A DNA stretch of 64,000 bases. Source: Rhizoclosmatium globosum (Eukaryota > Chytridiomycota > Chytridiomycetes > Chytridiales > Chytriomycetaceae). The position numbers and the translations under genes were made by a program. How positions within the stretch are numbered: the first letter of the stretch is position 1; each line of letters begins with the position of its first letter. A model generated the notes under the pieces. The model was not told where the DNA came from. It saw only the letters and a program-made list of their open reading frames with translations, and searched no databases. The stretch lies in assembly GCA_002104985.1 (NCBI GenBank), contig MCGO01000033.1, forward strand, positions 186,001 through 250,000, in the 5' to 3' direction. Shown here piece by piece: positions 32,695 to 45,100 of the stretch.

Positions 32695-35088
32695 TTAACA
32701 AGACGCGGATGTTGGGGTACATTGCCATTGCAAGACGTTGGCACCGTTAGCAACAACATAGTTACAAATACACGCGTTGCTGCATCCCCAGGCACCGAAA
32801 GTTGTACACGAAGCTCCGTTGGAGATCTTTCCTCCAGCAGCGGCGGTAGTGGTAATTGGAGCGACAGTAGTGGTAGTCTTTGGAGCAGCGGCAGTGGTTG
32901 TTTGTTGGACGGCAGCAGTTGTGGTCTTTGGTGCAGCAGCAGTGGTTGTTTGTTGGACAGCAGCGGTTGTGGTCTTTGGTGCAGCAGTTGTAACGACTGG
33001 ACCGGTTCCGCCACAAGCACCAAGGTTAGTCCATTGAGAGTATGGAGCAGAGTTAGCAGCTGGGTCGTTGTTGAGAGCGTACCAGTTCGCGACGTAGTTA
33101 AAACCTCCTTCACTGGCCTGGTCACCCTTCAAGTAAGTCTTTGTCGCGTCGTAAGGAGCAACACATGGAGTTTGACCGCTAGATGCAGAAGTGGTGGTAG
33201 TCTGAACAATGACAGCAGTGGTGGTCTTAACAGCAGCAGTGGTGGTTTGAACAACAGCAGCAGTTGTTGTCTGAACAACGGCAGCAGTAGTGGTCTGAAT
33301 AACGGCGGCGGTAGTGGTTTGAACAATAGGTGCAGTGGTAGTCTGAACGACGGCAGCTGTGGTAGTCGTTTTTGGAGGAACAGCAGTTGTAGTAGTAGTC
33401 TTTTGAGCAGCCGCAGTAGTGGAAGAACCGCTTGGAGGAGGTCCAGGAGGAGTTCCAGGACCAGTCAAAGCATTCAACAAAGTACTCTTAGAATCGTCTC
33501 CATCAATGGGCCAAACCATGAATCCACCAAGTCCCTTCTGAGCTCCGTATCCAACCTTGACTGAAATTGCTTGAGCTGTGTCGTATGACCAGAAGACCTT
33601 GGACGCAGGAGAGTATCCGTAACTTGCTTGGGCAGTCGCGTCCCAGAAGGTTTGAACGCTGGTATCAGCAGCAATGTTCACGTAGTTGGTCTTGAGAGTC
33701 GATGGTGGCGCTGAACCCTTCTGGAAGAGACCATGAGAACCACCATCTTCAACTGAACCCCACGCGTGACCGTAGAATGGAACTCCAACAACAACTTGGT
33801 TGGCTGGGCATCCATTGTTAATGTAGTAGTTGACGGCAAAGTCAATAGAAGTTTGGGCAACTCCGTTGTTGTTTTGGTACTGTGGTGGGGTATCGTCGTA
33901 CAAAGCAGCCTGGTGGTTGGTGTTGGACTCCCACTCGCCGTGCACATCGTATGCCATCAAGTCTTTTTTGTACGCTGTTAGTTACAGTCTTTGAATATCA
34001 AGAATACTTACTAATGAAGTCCATGTTCTCACAAACAGACTTGATGTCCAATTTATCCATCTTATCAGCACCGATTCCGGCAGCCATGGAAATCAAGAAG
34101 TTGGAGCCTGATGGAGTCTTTCCAGCCGCGTTGAAGGCAGCACGGACTTTGGAAACCATGGCTGTGAACTTGGCCTTATCGTTGCTACGGGCTGGGTAAG
34201 CACAGGTAGTCTTGAGACAGTCTCTAGTGTCTTCCGCGTTTCCGGCACCAGCATCGCCGGGGTTTCCAGGGATGGCTTGACCACCGTGTTCCCATCCAGG
34301 GTACTAAATATTATTGTTTAGGCTGAACCTAAGAATGAGACAACAACATACCTCCCAATCAAAGTCAACTCCATCGAATCCAAAGAACTTGACAAACTCA
34401 ACAATAGAGGTAACAAACTTGTCAATGTACTTTGGCTTGGTCGCAGCAGAGAACAAGTTGGAATCGTACCAACCACCAACAGAAATCAAAAATTTGAGGT
34501 TGGGGTTGTTCTTCTTGATCTTTTGCAGAACGTACGCGTAGTTACCACAAACAGCTGGGTTTCCAGTCGCTGGGTCGCTGTACCCGTTGTTGTTGAAGTC
34601 CAGGACAGCTTCACACTGTGGGACACGAGCGGCACCAGGTGCACCGGATGGGTTTACGCAAGCGGTGTCAGGACAGGCACCTGGAGCACCAATGTAGGGA
34701 ACCATTGCGATTTTTCCGGTTGCACAAGTCTTTGCCGCTGGAACAGGGATACACTCGGTTGGGCAAGAAGTTCCAACGCAAGCTTGGTAGTCGGCATAAG
34801 CGTCAGTGAAACCAATGTAGTATTGGTCAGACTTGGTGTGGTAGGCAACAGTGGCAAAGGCGTAGTTGATGTGTGTGTACTTGCTTCCAACTTGTGGAGT
34901 GATCTGGAATGGCTGGTTTCCATTGTCATAGAAGTACCAGGACTCTGTTTATCGAATTAGATATGAGTTTTTTCGATTGGTGGCTAACCGTGGTATCCAA
35001 TGATCCTGTTTGTGTTGGCACGGGGAGTTGGAGCCGCCTTGACCGCGGCAAGGCCGGCAAGCACAGTGGCAATGGTTGAGATTTGCAT
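32695..35088 (-). CDS. Secreted GH18 chitinase with chitin-binding module
   Basis: Exons 35088-34989, 34944-34352, 34303-34012 and 33974-32695 give 754 residues in frame. A signal peptide (MQISTIATVLAGLAAVKA) is followed by a GH18 catalytic domain: FLISVGGW, the catalytic FDGVDFDWE (Glu is the acid/base; the exon ends just after it), MAYDVHGEWE, VPFYGHAWG, and the late strand GGFMVWPIDGDD. Then comes a Thr-rich linker with repeated VVQTTTAA units, a CBM5/12-type chitin-binding module (about YLKGDQASEGGFNYVANWY), a second linker with repeated APKTTTAAVQQTTTA units, and a C-terminal 40-residue module with seven Cys. It hydrolyses chitin outside the cell or remodels the own wall. The final Cys-rich module is not assigned; its pattern (WGCSNACIC) differs from the fungal CBM1 cellulose-binding type. 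Confidence 0.95.
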
Positions 35089-35536
35089 AGATATTATTTC
35101 CTATCTGGGTTGCCCCTCAAATGTCTCCCGTTTTATCCACGTCCACGAAAGCCATCTTAAAATTTTGCCAGCAACGTGACCAGTCACACGTCGGCAAGCC
35201 TGTCAACGTGTGATTAGTGCCTCCCTTGGTCTTTCCCAAAGTTAATTATTGAAGTATTGTTTTGACCTGTTGTCTAGCGATACTCTAATCTACATACTTG
35301 CAACAATTATATAAGGAGTCTTGAACCGTATTATCGTAATCGTCAGTGCACCGAAGAGCAGAAGTGAATGAAACATTCGATAAGATCATATGCGCTCGCT
35401 CCAGACCTCTGTCAGACGAACTTTTGAAACAAGACAGGTTACTCTCAAGCCCTAAGATTTTAACTCAATAATTCGAAACGTCATTCCTAATTAAGCTTAT
35501 TTGTGTAATGTGAGTGGGCAACGAAAAGTGTTGCTA
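35089..35536. promoter_or_regulatory. Divergent promoter region, chitinase and HDHD2-like genes
   Basis: No ORF of note. It lies between two divergent starts and contains a TATATAAGG box-like stretch near 35308 on the plus strand. No repeated operator motif was recognised. Confidence 0.4.
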
Positions 35537-36393
35537 ATGAAGGCCATCCGAGGAGTGTGTATTGACCTGTCAGGAACACTGCACATTGAGGACACACTGA
35601 CTCCTGGCGCACTTGAGGCACTTACCCAACTTCGGAGCCACGAATCGCAGCTTCAGGTGCAGTGATGGCTCTGAAGTCCCTCGTATCTAACACTGGGTGC
35701 AACCAGATCCGATTTGTCAGCAACACCTCAAAAGACTCGTCGGCCTCGCTCGTGGCCCGACTCCGCCGCCTTGGATTCACGGACGCGCTTGTTCCCGCGG
35801 CGGCCGTGTTCACGTCGCTGTCAGCCGCGGCGAAGAAGGTCGCGATCGAGAACCGGACGCCGCTGCTTCTCGTTGCGAACGAGGCAAAGGCCGACTTTGA
35901 AACTCCGAAAGAAGGCGCTGTGTTTGATGCTGTCGTGGTTGGACTGGCCCCGCACTCGTTTGAGTACGAATCTCTGTCGCACGCTATGAATGTGCTGCTT
36001 GAGGCAAAGGCGGCAAACAAGAATCCGATGCTCATTGCGACTCATAAAGGACGATACTTTCAGCGGAAGGACGGACTTGCGATGGGGCCTGGACCATTTG
36101 TCGCAGCACTGGAGTATGCTACTGGAATTGAGGCTCAGGTTGTTGGAAAGCCTGAACCAGCCTTCTTCAAGTTGGCATTAGATGATATGGGGCTTCAGCC
36201 AGATGAATGTGTGCATATTGGGGATGACGTTCGAGATGACGTAGGAGGTGCGATGGCTGTTGGAATGAGGGGTATCCTTGTACGTACTGGTAAATATCGG
36301 CCTGGCGATGAAACCACGCATGGAATCACACCATCTTCCACAGTTCAAGATTTTGGTGCTGCTGTGGATTTGATTTTGAAGGGTTTGGTGTAA
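35537..36393 (+). CDS. HDHD2: HAD-family phosphatase, HDHD2/LHPP type
   Basis: Exons 35537-35656 and 35707-36393 give 268 residues, close to the usual length of about 260. The protein has the HDHD2 signature: GVCIDLSGTLHIED (nucleophile Asp; the second Asp of the HAD motif replaced by Ser, as in this subfamily), IRFVSNTSKDS (motif II Asn/Thr/Ser), GKPEPAFFKLAL (Lys, motif III), and HIGDDVRDDVGGA (Mg-binding Asp pair, motif IV), with a C2-type cap in between. Relatives dephosphorylate small metabolites, phospho-His/Lys or pyrophosphate; the substrate is not predictable here. The end of the gene abuts the 7-TM gene by 30 bp. Confidence 0.9.
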
Positions 36394-36423
36394 AATGAAG
36401 TGACAATTCCAACTTTGACAATC

Positions 36424-37386
36424 ATGTCTGTCGAGGATGCTCTTCCTCCGCCCATCAAAGCCCAACTATCTGATGGCTACGTCTTCTTGTTCATTTTCTC
36501 TCTCCTGCTCCTAGCCGTATTCCTCTACTTTGCCCTCTACGCCGAGATCTTTGCTCGCAAGAAGCCACTCTCAAAGCAAAATCTCTTCACTCCTTTCAAC
36601 ATCAGCCTCTTTTTTATTAATATCTCTCTTTCTATGTACACCATATGTCATGCCATCAAACTTCGCTCCGAATCCAAACAGCAAAAACACACACTGGCAT
36701 TTCTCATTGATCTCTGCCAAGCCACGTTCGATATCTGTTACCTCTGGTTCAGCCTCAAACGCAGCGCGAATCAACTCAGAGTCTTGTATCCCTCGCTTTT
36801 CCCCCTCATCCAGACCGCATTCCTAATTTCCCCAGCGCCTCTCCTCCTCCCAGCCCTCCTCGCTCTCATAAAAATTATTTCCCCATCTATATTCCTGAGT
36901 CTTTCTGAATTCTTTTGGTATCAATGCTCCGAGATCCTTTGCACAGTCATCATTCTTGCGTTTGACGGCCTCCTCATCACCACATTCATCCAATACCTCC
37001 AACGAACGCGTGTTAGCGAAGAATCTGTTGATTTGAAGTTCTTGATCATTGCGCGCTTCGGTGTTGTGGCGTGTTCAATCTGTGGAGTTATGATTCTGCT
37101 TTGGGTGGGGAATATTTGGGCATATTTTGCCATGCCTGCCGGAGAAACGTACGCCACTGTGAATGCGGCAGTCACAATCGTGTATAGTGTGTGTATGTGT
37201 TTGATTGCGACGGTGTTGGTCGGTATGAAGGTTGCGCTTCATTGGCAGCGCTGCGAAGAAGTAAGAACGGAAGAGAAGAGGTTGAGTGGCTGGAATTTGA
37301 AGCGAGAAGTAATGAGAGAATCGGAAGCCACGTTGAGGATTTCAGTTGAGACACCAAGGGCTTCGACATTTGGCATCGATAAATGA
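36424..37386 (+). CDS. Seven-TM-like membrane protein (1) of a tandem pair
   Basis: A single exon of 320 residues from the ATG at 36424 (MSVEDALPPP). Seven hydrophobic segments are visible: FLFIFSLLLLAVFLYFAL, NISLFFINISLSMYTI, FLIDLCQATFDICYLWF, a Pro-rich LISPAPLLLPALLALI, ILCTVIILAFDGLLI, FGVVACSICGVMILLWVG and VTIVYSVCMCLIATVLVGM, with a charged C-terminal tail. The shared motifs with its neighbour are KQNLFTPFNIS, LIDLCQA, SEFFWYQ, and FLIIAR(F/Y)GVV. Topology is compatible with a GPCR-like receptor, but no named family motif is present, so a transporter or other integral protein cannot be excluded. Confidence 0.7.
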   Translation: MSVEDALPPPIKAQLSDGYVFLFIFSLLLLAVFLYFALYAEIFARKKPLSKQNLFTPFNISLFFINISLSMYTICHAIKLRSESKQQKHTLAFLIDLCQATFDICYLWFSLKRSANQLRVLYPSLFPLIQTAFLISPAPLLLPALLALIKIISPSIFLSLSEFFWYQCSEILCTVIILAFDGLLITTFIQYLQRTRVSEESVDLKFLIIARFGVVACSICGVMILLWVGNIWAYFAMPAGETYATVNAAVTIVYSVCMCLIATVLVGMKVALHWQRCEEVRTEEKRLSGWNLKREVMRESEATLRISVETPRASTFGIDK

Positions 37387-37500
37387 GTTGGTGCAGGATG
37401 TTTTCTGAGCGACGTTATTACATTTTCTTTTTGCTTCCTTGAGTAAATCTTGGTTTGGTGTTTTCCAAAAACGCAAGGATTCCATTGTTTGCATACAATC

Positions 37501-38457
37501 ATGGTGTCTACTTCCGACAGTATTGAGCTCAAAGTATCTCATGTCTACTTAATTCTTGGATTATTTGCTATCGCAATGCTCCTCGCGTTCCTCTACTTTG
37601 TCCTATACGTTGAGACGTATTCACACAAGAAACTGTTCTCACGCGAAAACTTGATGACACCATTCAATATATCATTGCTCGTAGGAATACTGTCGTTGAT
37701 TTGTTATGATTTCGGTCAATATGCCTTGAACAAGTTCAGTGGCGGGGCGTTGTCGCAACAGCAACAAGCTTTAATCGAAACCGTTATAGACCTTTGTCAA
37801 GCCTTATGGGGAATATGTTATCTCTCGTTTTCATTTGTTCGATCGTCAACTCAACTGCAGTTTTCATTTCCGAGAACATTTTCTTCAATCAAAATGGCGT
37901 GGATGTTGTCACCTGTTATTCTGTTGATTCCGGCGTTTTTGGCTCTCATAAAGCTCATACGTTTTGACGCTTTCGCGGCTTCAGGTCATAGCGAGTTCTT
38001 TTGGTATCAAATTAGTCAGATTTTATGTACGATTCTGTTGGCCACTTTTGATACCATATTCCTTCGCTGCTTCATCCTTTATTTACGGCAAACGCAAGTG
38101 GACGACTCGACTCCAATTGATATGCGCTTTCTAATCATTTCTCGTTATGGTGTAGTGTCTTCAGGATTGTGTGTGGTAATGATTCCGCTTTGGGTTTCAA
38201 ACTTCACAACCTACTTTACCATGTCTCCTGGAGATGAAAACTTTTGGCCAAATTATGTAATCATTACAATTACTTACAGTTGTCTTATGAACTTTGTCTT
38301 TATGATACTCTTCGCCATGAAGATATCTTTACGAATACTGTATGACAAGACCGGAGGTACTGATTGTAGGCCGTCAACTTTACCGCGAGTAAAGCTGCCC
38401 ACAAAAGAGTCTACCGTGCGAGTGTCAGATTCGAAAGATACGATCGGCAATAATTGA
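37501..38457 (+). CDS. Seven-TM-like membrane protein (2) of a tandem pair
   Basis: A single exon of 318 residues; an earlier in-frame ATG at 37450 is less likely because the sequence before 37501 is short and polar. It is a paralogue of 36424-37386: FLYFVLYVETYSHKKLFS, ENLMTPFNIS, VIDLCQALWGICYLSF, MLSPVILLIPAFLALIKLI, SEFFWYQISQILCTILL, FLIISRYGVV, and a last helix YSCLMNFVFMILFAMKI. The tail is Ser/Thr/Lys-rich with possible phosphosites. Divergence is much greater than that of the dehydrogenase pair, so this duplication is old. Confidence 0.7.
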   Translation: MVSTSDSIELKVSHVYLILGLFAIAMLLAFLYFVLYVETYSHKKLFSRENLMTPFNISLLVGILSLICYDFGQYALNKFSGGALSQQQQALIETVIDLCQALWGICYLSFSFVRSSTQLQFSFPRTFSSIKMAWMLSPVILLIPAFLALIKLIRFDAFAASGHSEFFWYQISQILCTILLATFDTIFLRCFILYLRQTQVDDSTPIDMRFLIISRYGVVSSGLCVVMIPLWVSNFTTYFTMSPGDENFWPNYVIITITYSCLMNFVFMILFAMKISLRILYDKTGGTDCRPSTLPRVKLPTKESTVRVSDSKDTIGNN

Positions 38458-38534
38458 CCGTCAGTTTTGAATTTTAGAAATAAAGTATGACGATAGTAAA
38501 CGCATTCAAGTTGCGGCTGTATTTACTATGGTCG

Positions 38535-40457
38535 TCAAGAGTGAAGTTTCCAAAACAGCCTCCACGACTCCTCAGTCCGTCCCCTCCATCGAACACCTCT
38601 ACCAACCGACAATCCAAGCAGTCCCAAAAACCCATATGGATCTTCAACCACTGATTCGCGTTTCTCCCAACTCCCTCCTAACGACATTACTGTCATACCC
38701 AACTCAAGCTCTTCCACCTCCTCATCATCCATATCATCCTTCAGCTCTTTTACCATCACTCGCATGCACTGAACTTGCGGTAGATATACAGTATCAGCTT
38801 CTCCCGCGCGGTTCAACTCTGCAGCAACAATCTCAACAAACCGCTCAATAATGTATAGAGCTCGTTGTTTATCCACCAATAGCACTGCTGGAATCAAGCC
38901 TCGCCATTCATCGCGCATTCGACATGCAACGAACCAAAATACGATCGCTGCCTCGAACACTGCGAAGGAAAAGTAACCGATTGGGTATACCTTTGTCTCT
39001 TTCATATATTCTGAGATTTTGGTAATACGATGGGCTGATTCAAGGCACCGATGGATGGCGTTGAGGATAATTGATAAAGTCTGACCACATATTAATGTAG
39101 GGCTATATCCTTTCAGCATGGTGACAAATAATTGAGGGCGGTATAGAATTGATATGCTGGCTAGATAGTATCCCGTGCAATCATAACAGTCTCCTGGATG
39201 TTCCCATGCAAGTTGGACATGGAACCGGGCAATATCTTCACAAGTCAGCGTTTCTGCGTGTTCTGAAAGCAAAACTACATCGGTTGAAAATGTGGTATAT
39301 AGATCGATTCCTTTTGAATTCAGAGCGAGTGAAGCCTCAGATGCAATCAAGTCTTGAACATTGGTTGGAGGTACAGAATAAGCTTGTTTCACGACTCCAA
39401 TAAAGTAGCATATTTTCGATATCCATTTCGTGTAATCTGATTTCTTGAAGTATATTATTGAGGCAGGATCTTGCCCTGGGCCTTTGATTCTGTCACTGTT
39501 CAGTTTCATATCAACGCTGTTTGGAGCAATCGCTTTTTCGGTTGCGTAGTATTTAAAGCATCCCCAAAACGCTCTTCTACGCTCCTCTTTTTGTCTTGAA
39601 GTCAGGTGCGACAGCCATGGCGAGTCGTCAGGGTCGATATCGAGTTTCAGTTCTCGAATCATACAAAGTGCAGCTGCCAAGAATCTTCGTCCTACTGCTG
39701 GTTGACCTTTCGCTGTCTCAGCTGTTAGTTCGAGTAAGGCAAGAAAACGAATCGAAACTCACAAATCGAGAAGATGTGAAGATAATAGTATGCAAGAATC
39801 AACTCTAATGATGCCCCGGTTCCATATCGATTCAACGCCTTTATCGCCCTCTTATAATATGAATATTGAATCTGTTCGGGATATGGATTCCGACACATTC
39901 CTGTCCCAACCAGACACATCACAAGCCTGACAAATGTTATGACGTCAGCAATAGGACACTCATCCAGCTGAAAATGTGGAAAGCACTCACCGCAATGCTG
40001 GAGATAAGCTCGTAAACTCTCGCACTACTCGCTCAAAGTCAACCACGAACCCCGTTCGATCAAGAAGATAGTTTTCGTAGCATATCAGCCAGTCGTTGTA
40101 TGTAGGTATCAAGTCTATGTCTTCAATTGTTCCTTGTGGCTCTTCTTTATCGACTAGGGGCGTATCCATTTCGTTGATGATGTGATCCAAGATCTCTGAG
40201 GCAAGGTAGTTGCGCTGCCAAGGTTGCTGTATCTGATGATTCCAATCTGCATGCATAGTTTCCATCGGAATTACTGAAGGTGGGACAAGCGGGGCTGAGA
40301 TTGAGTCTGGAGCTGCAGTCTGAGGTTTTGCAGCTGATTCAAAGACACAGTCAGCTTCGATGCCTTGATGCACACATCGCTCGCACGCTACTTCGCCTGG
40401 AAAGCACTTTCGCTTGGCTGTCCTGCAGGGCTTGCAGGCATAGGACGGTTTGACCAT
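38535..40457 (-). CDS. Zn2Cys6 fungal transcription factor
   Basis: Exons 40457-39991, 39926-39763 and 39721-38535 give 605 residues in frame. The N-terminal binuclear zinc cluster reads CKPCRTAKRKCFPGEVACERC ending in DCVF, with the six Cys spaced as in Gal4-type proteins; it directly starts the protein. The middle domain (LVMCLVGTGMC, GRRFLAAALCMIRELKLD, RRRAFWGCFKYYATE) is the fungal-specific transcription factor domain. Nuclear DNA-binding regulator, probably on CGG-containing sites; target genes unknown. No metabolic cluster is visible around it. Confidence 0.93.
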
Positions 40458-40699
40458 TGTGGTTTCAAGTTGGGTATTTTTAGAGTAAAAGCCAAAATCA
40501 TTATGTCAGAAAATTCAATGAGTCGGAGATGAGAATTCGAAATTCAGTGGATCTTTGTAGTCAACATAATCTAAACGTTGGAAGGGGATCATAATTGATA
40601 ACAGTTAACTATCATAATGTGAAAAGCCTCTACAATCAAATTCCACTTAATCACATTTCTGGAACTGCAACTTCAACTCTTTATTCTAGAAGGCATTCT

Positions 40700-42047
40700 C
40701 TACTTTTCGACAGCAGCAGCAGCAGCAACCCATCGATCTTGCCTCTCAATCAACTCATGAATAAACGACCCTTCAATCTCAACCCCAAGATCCTGTTCCT
40801 CTTTTGTCAATCGAATATCCTTTTCCTCTTGATTCGTAATGAGAATCACATGGTGTTTACGCGTGGACAGAATGTTTCCAATCACGGCTTGGTGGCTGTA
40901 CCGAGCGAGGGCAGTTTTAGCTTTCGAGATTAAGATGGATGGGTCTGTTTCGAGCTGTTATGTGTTTTGTTTTAGAGGTGAGACTGAAAGAAAGGTGTGT
41001 TTGGAGGGGTCTTTTGGCTACCTTGAATGACACTACAAACGCTCGGGGAGCCCACTCTTTAACGAGAGGTGACAGAATTTTGGGGACTTGGTCAAGTTCA
41101 AGGTGAAGCGCTCCTTCGCCTGATTGAATCTTGTGTTGGACCTGAAAAGGACTTTAGTGCAAGGTCAGAGCTGACAAACAAACGCACCATCTTTCCCATC
41201 GGAATATAAAAATCGCTCACGGCAGCGGCCAAATAAAACATGGCGCGTTCCTGGATTTTAGCGAGGCTGCAGGAGATTTCTCGAAGCAGGAAAAGGTATT
41301 CGTTCACGTCAACGAAGGAGACAAGTTCGAGAAGACCTTGTTGCTTCACTGAATTGTATTTTTCGAGTACCTGGAGCATAGCAGGTGTGTATTGAGGAGC
41401 GACTAAATGGTGAGAGATTATTACAACGTTGGTTCAGGGATGGAAGGAAGAATGGAGCACGGTCGGCTGTAGAACATCATCAATCCTTTCTCACTCAAGG
41501 TCCTATATGAATGCTCTCGCGTTCATGCAGTCTCTAACCCCACTCATCAAACACTTGAAAGGAAGCACGAACCAGTGATGCCACCGTTTCCATCAGGCTT
41601 CATGAAATCAAGGAAACAGTTTTTAGAGTGCGAGTAATGTCTGGAGTAAGGTAGGAGGGAGTATTGGCGATGCAGAAAGATGACAGCATATCCATGTTCC
41701 AAAAAGTACTCTGTAGAGATGGAGCCACGAGTGCCGGCCGAGAAGTTGTCGATAAAACGAACAGTTTGTGCTTCGAGAGGGACTGTAGTTCCACCAGACT
41801 GGTGGGACGTTAGAGATATGATGTCATTGCATATAAAGCTGCCAGGGACGCACCGTTACGAGGACAATGCGACGACCAGGGACTTTTGCATGTTTCTCCA
41901 CGAATGAATTGATCCTTGTTTTGATGTCTTGTAAGTTGGCAGGAGGTTGCTGAGAGTCAAAAAACCTGGTTGAAAGGTGTTCAGCTTATAGGTTAAAGAC
42001 AGTGGACAGAAACGCAACTGACTGGGTCTGATGCGCATGCTTTCCAT
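40700..42047 (-). CDS. PPCS: Phosphopantothenate-cysteine ligase
   Basis: Six exons: 42047-42019, 41965-41854, 41798-41573, 41402-41188, 41141-41022 and 40954-40700, giving 318 residues in frame. It joins 4'-phosphopantothenate to cysteine in coenzyme A synthesis. Motifs: [17 protein letters not shown] near the N-terminus, [14 protein letters not shown] (typical RFLDNFSxGxRG), a middle [43 protein letters not shown], and the C-terminal [18 protein letters not shown]. No ORF longer than 93 residues shows it; it appears only when the exons are joined. It starts about 100 bp from the divergent ASCC3 gene, so they share a promoter region. Confidence 0.92.
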
Positions 42048-42144
42048 TCTCACTGGATTCTCTGAAAGTGACAAGTATAAAAGCGGATGGAGGAGGACGT
42101 GGCGGAGTTTCTTGCTAACTTTCTTTCTCACAAACCACTCTGAC

Positions 42145-45100
42145 ATGTTTCGCATCAAACAGCGGACGCCCCACGAGGCCCACGCGCACGCCGCCTTCGC
42201 CGCCTTTTCGCAGCACTGGAGCGCCGAAGTTCTCGCGTCGTTCCGGCGTCGCTGTGCCGAATCCGCCGAATCCACCGAAACAAACGATTCGACGTTGAAC
42301 GAACTCGACGAATTCGGACGGGACATTCCCTTTGTCGATCCATTCAAAGGCGCAAAAAGAACTCGGAAGAAGAACGCCGAACTTGGACTTGCGCCGGACT
42401 CGGACTCGGATGCGGACACGGTCTCGGAAGAGGACGACGACGACGACTTTGACCCCGTTGCAAAAGAACTCCAGAGACAGTTTGATCAGGAACAACTCGG
42501 CGCAACAAACTCTCAAACTGTGGCGGCGAGTAGTGGCTCTGGGACTGGGACTGGGGGCTCGGGTAGCGCGAGCTTTGACAGAGACTGGTTGCTGAGGTGA
42601 GAGTGTTCACGTAGAAAGCTTAACCACAGCTACATCTAACTTTGATCCACTGCAACAGTCAGTGCGAAAAGCATCTTCAGTCGTTTGCTGACTCGGATGG
42701 TCTGTCTCCCTTGGCTCTGTGCACCCAAATCTTTACAACCCTTCGTGGTCCCCAAGGAGGTGCGTTTTCTTCCTCTCAACTACAAGTTGACTCAAACGGC
42801 TTTCACTACTATCTAGATGATGAAATTCAAAGTGCCTTACTCGATTCACTTGGATATGGCAACATGGAATTTGTTTCTGAACTATTGTTGCATCGCAAAG
42901 ACATCATCGCTAACATTGTTGCAAACGTATGAGTTAACTTATTTCTTGAATTGTTCTCTAACGTCGGTAACAGAGTCAATCCGATCCCCATGGTGGAACA
43001 ACGAAACAACCAACTTCTTCAAAACCCCAATTCAGGCCGCAATATGGAGCACAAGTTACTGTCATGTCTGCCTCCGAAAAGGAAGAACTTAAGCGTCAGC
43101 GTAAGGAACAAAAGAAGCGTGCGAAAATGACAGATGGCGAGAATACCGCGGCTGAATCGGCCAACTTGCTTGGATTCGATGTTGAGCACTTGAAGAGAGC
43201 TCGAGAAGAGCAGTTATTGAGTAATGCATCTAGTACAGGCATTTCCAATCCTGTGAGTCTTCAAACCTTTCCATTTCACAACAACTTACCGTAAACACCA
43301 AGACTTTTACTTCGGCTCCTGTAATCAAATACCCACATGTATACCAATCTACAGAAACCTCATCCTCAGCAGCATCTGTATTTGGAGCACGCACAGCCCT
43401 CCCGATCGGCTCTACCCGTGAAGAATTCCAAGAATACGAAATCATCAGTATCCCCGCTGCCAAACGCGCCGCGAAACGTGCACAAGAAGCTCTCATTTCC
43501 GTAACAACCTTTGAACCATGGGCCCAAAAAGCCTATAAAGGATACAAATCCCTCAACAGAGTCCAATCGATCGTCTATCCCGTGGCATACGAAACCAACG
43601 AAAACATGCTCGTCTGTGCTCCAACCGGTGCCGGTAAAACAGACGTGGCAATGCTTACCATCCTTCGATGTATTGGCCAACACCGAAAGAACGGTTTCAT
43701 CATGAAGAACGAGTTCAAGATTGTTTACGTTGCTCCAATGAAGGCGCTTGCTGCTGAAGTTGTGGCCAAGTTTTCGAAGCGATTGGGTGGGAGTGAGGCG
43801 GAAGGTGGGCTTGGACTGACGGTCAAGGAATTAACTGGAGATATGCAGCTTACGAAAGCTGAGATTGCGGCGACTCAAATGATTGTCACAACTCCTGAAA
43901 AGTGGGATGTTGTCACGCGTAAGGGGACTGGGGACACGGAACTTGCGCAGAAGGTCAAATTGTTGATTATTGATGAAGTGCATTTGTTGCATGAAGATCG
44001 TGGAAGTGTTATTGAGAGTATTGTGGCGAGAACTCAGAGACAAGTGGAGACTACGCAGAGTATGATTCGTATCGTTGGTTTGTCTGCAACGTTGCCCAAC
44101 TACGTTGATGTTGCTCAGTTCCTGGGGTAAGTTCCTTTCCCCCCGCGCATTCGAAATACTAATATTACTTGGTAGCGTCAATCCCTTCCAAGGGCTCTTC
44201 TACTTTGACTCTGGATTCCGTCCTGTCCCTCTCGAACAAAACTTTATCGGAGCCAAAGGTCGTCCAGGTTCTGCCTCATCCAAGGCAAACATGGACAAAG
44301 TCTGTTACGAGCAGCTTATCAAGCTCGTCAAGGACGGTCACCAAGTCATGGTCTTTGTACACTCCCGCAAAGATACTGTCAAAACAGCCATGATGCTCCG
44401 TGACGAAGCAATGACAGACGGCGTTGCTGGCTTATTTGATGCAAGTCAGGAACCAAACTACGCCAACGCTGTCAAAGAAATGGCGAAAACCCGAAACAAG
44501 GAACTCAAGGAACTATTTGGATCTGGATTCGGAATTCACCACGCTGGAATGCTGCGTAGCGACCGTTCCATGGTTGAAAAGTTTTTCGAAAAGGGGTATA
44601 TGCGTGTACTCTGTTGTACTGCTACTCTTGCTTGGGGAGTCAACTTACCAGCATACGCCGTTATTATCAAGGGAACCCAACTGTATGATTCTCAAAAGGG
44701 TTCTTTTATTGACTTGTCTATTCTTGATGTGCTTCAAATCTTTGGTCGTGCCGGTCGTCCTCAATACGAAGACCAAGGTGTTGGATACATTATTACTAGT
44801 CACGATAAACTCGCGCACTATGTCAGTGCCATGACCATGCAGCATCCAATTGAGTCTCGATTCGCTCAGCATTTGACGGATAACTTGAACGCCGAAATTT
44901 CTCTGGGAACTGTGACAACGGTAGACGAAGCCATCAAATGGCTCAGTTATTCATACCTCTTTGTACGTATGCGAAAGAACCCGTTCCATTATGGGTTGGA
45001 TTGGAAGGTACTTGAAGACGACCCAAATCTTGGAAAGCGATGTGGAGAACTTATCACGATTGCTGCCACGCAGCTTCATAAAGCTCAAATGATTGTATTT

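Noticed and set aside
32722..33564. Long Ser-rich open frame on the plus strand opposite the chitinase
   Set aside because: It is the antisense shadow of the Thr-rich repeats of the chitinase gene, whose exon model, signal peptide and catalytic motif are clear.
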